A DNA stretch of 21,720 bases, from positions 1-21,720 of the forward strand of contig JADGIZ010000169.1 of NCBI GenBank assembly GCA_027604665.1, in the 5' to 3' direction. The stretch comes from Polyrhizophydium stewartii. Taxonomy: Eukaryota; Chytridiomycota; Chytridiomycetes; Rhizophydiales. Made by a program: the position numbers and the translations under genes. The notes beneath the pieces were generated by a model, which was not told the origin of the DNA, made no database searches, and was given only the letters and a program-made list of their open reading frames with translations. Positions 18,801 through 21,720 of this stretch are shown here, one piece after another. Numbering within the stretch: position 1 is the stretch's first letter; each line of letters begins with the position of its first letter.

Positions 18801-21720
18801 ATTGTCAAATACTACCACGTGTATTGCGACGTCGAACCTAAGCGCAAGGCGCTCGAGGCAGCCAACGCCGAGCTGCAGACCTCGCAGGCGCGTCTGCGCG
18901 ACATCCAAGCCAAGATTGGCGAGCTCGACCGCAATCTGGCGGACCTGCGTGCCAAGTTCGAGAAGGCGACGGCAGACAAGCTCCGCTGCGAGGAGGAGGC
19001 CAAGAGCACACAAGAGACGATCGTGCTGGCCAACCGCCTGGTCAACGGCCTAGCCTCAGAGAAGGTGCGCTGGAGCGAGGCCGTCGGCAAGTTCAAGGAG
19101 CAGGAGAAGACTTTGGCCGGCGATGTGCTCATCTCGGCCGCGTTCGTGTCATATGTCGGCTGCTTCAGCAAGCGTTATCGCGAGGAGCTGCTCAACGACA
19201 ACTGGCTCCGTTACCTGCGCGACGAGAACAACGCCTTCCGCGTGCCGCTCTCGGACGGTGTCGACCCGCTGAGCATTCTGACCAACAGCGCCGAAATCGC
19301 AAAGTGGAACAACGAGGGCCTGCCAACGGACAGAGTCTCGCTCGAAAACGCAACCATGGTCACGAGCTGCAAGCGCTGGCCGCTCATCATCGACCCGCAG
19401 CTGCAAGGCGTCACATGGATCAAGAACCGCGAAGGCGCTGGGCTCAAGGTCGTGCGGCTCGGCGCGCGCGGATATCTCGACAGCATCGAGAAGGCCGTCT
19501 CGTCGGGCGACGCGGTGCTGATCGAAGACATTGCCGAGAGCATTGACCCCGTGCTCAATCCGCTTCTTGGCCGCGAGACGATCAAGAAGGGCCGATACAT
19601 CAAGATGGGCGACAAGGAAGTCGAGTACGACGCGCGCTTCAAGCTCATTCTGCAGACGCGTCTCGCCAACCCGCACTATCCGCCTGAGATCCAGGCGCAG
19701 ACGACGCTCATCAACTTCACCGTCACCATCGCCGGTCTCGAGGACCAGCTTCTGGCCGACGTCGTCAACATCGAGCGGCCGGACCTCGAAAAGACCAAGG
19801 CTGATTTGACCAAGCAGCAGAACGAGTTCAAGATCAAGCTTACCGAGCTCGAGGACGCGCTACTGTCCCGTCTCTCTGCGGCGCAGGGCAATTTCCTTGG
19901 TGACACGGCTCTGGTCGAGAACCTCGAGATCACCAAGAGCACGGCAACAGACATTGAGCAAAAGGTTGAGGAGGCCAAGCGCACCGAGAAGAAGATCAAC
20001 GAGACGCGCGAGTTGTACCGGCCTGTTGCTGCGCGGTCGTCGCTGCTCTACTTCCTGCTCAACGACCTGTGGCAGATCCACCCCATGTACCAGTACTCGC
20101 TCAATGCGTACAAGGTCGTCTTCAAGAACGCTATCAACCGCGCTGACGCGAGCGAGGATATCAAGGAGCGTGTGCTGCTGCTCATTGACTCGATCACATA
20201 TATGGTCTTTGTCTACACCACGCGCGGTCTCTTTGAGCGCGACAAGCTCATCTTCACGGCGCAGATGACGTTCCAGATCCTGATTGCGCAGGGCGACATT
20301 GAGTACGCCGAGCTCGACTTTTTGCTGCGTGCGCCGCGCGCAATGGGCGTCAACAGCACGCTCGAGTGGCTCAGCACGCCGTCGTGGGGCATGATCAAGG
20401 CGCTCTCGAATCTCGAGATCTTCCGTACCCTCGCGTCGGACATCGAGGGCTCGTCCAAGCAGTGGAAAAAGTACTGCGAAAACGAGTGTCCCGAGAACGA
20501 GAAGCTGCCGCAGGTGCGTGACTGATCGAGCTCTGCGGTCACCTCGCTCATCGAAATGCTGACGCTGGTATGCACTGCCGAGCACAGGAGTGGAAAAACA
20601 AGACCCCGCTGCAGAAGATGTGCATCCTGCGCTGCCTGCGTCCCGACCGCATGACGTACGCGGTGCGCAACTTTGTCGGCATGAAGATGGGCCAGCGCTT
20701 CATCGAGGCCGCGCGCGTTCCACTGGCCAAGTCGTTCGAAGAGTCTGCCCCGGCGACGCCCGTGTTCTTTATCCTCTCGCCCGGTGTCGATCCCGTCAAG
20801 GACGTCGAGGCCCTGGGCCGGCAGCTGGGCGTGTCCGAAGACAACGGCAACTTCCACAACGTCTCACTCGGGCAGGGCCAGGAGGTCATTGCCGAGCAGA
20901 AGCTCGACATCGCGTACAAGAACGGCGGCTGGGTCATGCTTGAAAACATCCATCTCGTCGCCAAGTGGCTGCCAACGCTCGAGAAGAAGCTCGAGGCGCT
21001 GTCGCTCGGCGCACACCCCGACTTCCGAGTGTTCCTCTCGGCCGAGCCCGCGGGCGATCCAGCGTATCACATCATCCCGATCTCGATCCTGCAGGCGTCG
21101 ATCAAAATCACCAACGAGCCGCCGACGGGCATGCAGGCCAACATCCACCGCGCGCTCGACAACTTTTCGCAGGAGACGCTCGAGCGCTGCTCCAAGGACG
21201 CCGAGTTCAAGGCGATCCTGTTTGCGCTGTGCTACTTCCACGCCGTCGTTCTTGAGCGCAGAAAGTTTGGTACACAAGGCTGGAACAAGCCGTATCCCTT
21301 CAGCACGGGCGACTTGATGATCTCGGTCGATGTGTTGTTCAACTATCTCGAAACGTTCGCAAAGGTGCCGTGGACCGACCTGCGGTATATTTTTGGCGAG
21401 ATCATGTACGGCGGGCACATCTCCGATGACTGGGACCGTCGGCTGTGCTCTGCGTATCTTGACGTGTACTTGCGCGAGGAGATGCTCGACGGCAACTTTG
21501 AGCTTGCGCCAGGCTTCGGCAGCCCGCCCACGTCCGACTACAAAGAGTACCACAGATACATCGACGACAACCTGCCACCAGAGTCGCCGTACCTCTACGG
21601 CCTGCATCCAAATGCCGAGATCGGCGTGCTGACCAAGATGGCTGACAAGCTGTTCAAGACCATCCTCGAGATGCAGCCGCGCGACACGGCCGGCGGCACG
21701 GCGTCGTCCAAGGAAGAGAA
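6815..21720 (+). CDS. DNAH9/11/17-like: Axonemal outer-arm dynein beta-type heavy chain with intein, 3' partial (12 exons)
   Basis: Exons: 6815-7002, 7290-7647, 7718-8045, 8140-8633, 8719-8885, 8951-9242, 9324-10245, 10321-13150, 13209-13312, 13371-15389, 15466-20513, and 20588 to the window edge. All junctions keep frame, giving 4627 precursor codons, 4237 after removal of the 390-residue intein. This is the ciliary minus-end motor subunit. Order: Lys/Asp-rich start ([13 protein letters not shown]), DHC N1 tail, linker, AAA1 P-loop (GPAGTGK, split by an intron and the intein) with CFDEFNR; AAA2 P-loop GNSGTGKS (15374-15473, intron inside) and [12 protein letters not shown]3 GNAGCGKT (16431-16454) with [12 protein letters not shown]4 GVGGSGKQS (17460-17486); stalk; AAA5 ([12 protein letters not shown]); AAA6. 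The sequence around AAA1 ([18 protein letters not shown]) matches the DNAH9/11/17 beta group and not the gamma group. About 200 C-terminal residues lie beyond the window. Confidence 0.95.
13313..13370 (+). other. Intron 9 of the dynein gene, inside the AAA1 Walker A motif
   Basis: This 58-base intron has donor GTGAGC, branch-like GCTGAC and acceptor TCCAG. It splits the fourth P-loop residue (GPAG, codon G/GA) and ends 11 bases before the first intein codon. Removing it joins GPA to GTGK in frame. Confidence 0.9.
13382..14551 (+). mobile_element. Intein (390 aa) with degenerate LAGLIDADG endonuclease domain, in dynein AAA1 P-loop
   Basis: An in-frame block interrupts GTGK-TETVKD exactly after the Walker A Lys. 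Block A is [13 protein letters not shown] at residues 1-13, followed by [17 protein letters not shown]. Block B is [10 protein letters not shown] (T63, N65, H68), very like TCNATHELVV of the yeast VMA1 intein. The endonuclease region holds a first helix IGAWLALS (197-204) and a second [12 protein letters not shown] (268-279, D275). Block F is VDDYFGFSL (365-373). Block G is YTVTHN (385-390), followed by extein Thr. Cys1, His389, Asn390 and Thr+1 are the residues required for standard protein splicing, so it is predicted to excise itself and ligate the motor. The first LAGLIDADG helix lacks the catalytic Asp (L203 at the equivalent position), so cutting activity is doubtful. Codon use is GC-rich like the host gene, which suggests long residence. 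There are no stops or frameshifts. Confidence 0.96.
18130..19090 (+). other. Dynein stalk: coiled coil 1, microtubule-binding domain, coiled coil 2
   Basis: Within dynein exon 11, a heptad-rich, Lys/Glu-rich helix starts near [16 protein letters not shown] (about 18136) and runs to about 18470. The microtubule-binding domain follows ([15 protein letters not shown], later [19 protein letters not shown]). The returning helix begins near [15 protein letters not shown] (about 18832) and runs to the [14 protein letters not shown] stretch. This is the part of the motor that holds the axonemal doublet microtubule. Confidence 0.88.
21483..21720. repeat. Right arm of the window-terminal inverted repeat
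   Basis: This segment lies inside the last dynein exon. It is the reverse complement of 1-238 with three mismatches. The coding frame here is continuous with the rest of the dynein, so this arm is the parental or functional copy and the left arm is the truncated one. Confidence 0.93.

Overview
The window is nuclear DNA from a GC-rich, flagellated eukaryote. All four genes are split by short spliceosomal introns (mostly 53-101 bases; donors often GTGCGT or GTGAGT, branch sites near CTGAC). One gene is an axonemal dynein, so the organism builds motile cilia. The stomatin genes look protist-like to me. A free-living protist such as an apusomonad, or a chytrid, would fit, but I cannot name the species from sequence alone.

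Layout: (1) 1-238 is an inverted copy of the last 238 bases of the window (3 mismatches) and carries a truncated dynein fragment on the minus strand. (2) 401-2132 and 2248-3812 are two tandem stomatin/slipin genes (370 and 314 aa). Their cores, introns included, are almost identical, but their termini differ. (3) 4061-6655, minus strand, is an 11-exon PARN deadenylase gene of 644 codons. It has all four DEDD catalytic residues, one GC-AG intron and a CaaX-like C-terminus. (4) 6656-6814 is a 159-base divergent promoter region. (5) 6815 to the end of the window is an outer-arm beta-type axonemal dynein heavy chain (DNAH9/11/17 group), 12 exons, with the C-terminus beyond the window.

The main discovery is in the dynein. 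An in-frame 390-residue intein (13382-14551) interrupts the AAA1 Walker A motif exactly between the P-loop Lys and the following Thr (GTGK | intein | TETVKD). It starts with Cys, ends with His-Asn, and is followed by Thr. It has VMA/PRP8-like Hint blocks and a degenerate LAGLIDADG endonuclease domain in which the first catalytic Asp appears lost. The motor ATPase can only be formed after protein splicing. I do not recall an intein described in a dynein heavy chain.

Exon boundaries were assigned by hand from splice signals, reading frame and family conservation. For the three complete genes the exon lengths sum to a multiple of three. The genes share no obvious pathway: stomatins act at membranes, PARN trims poly(A) tails, and the dynein drives ciliary beating. 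No rRNA, tRNA, CRISPR or prokaryotic feature was seen.
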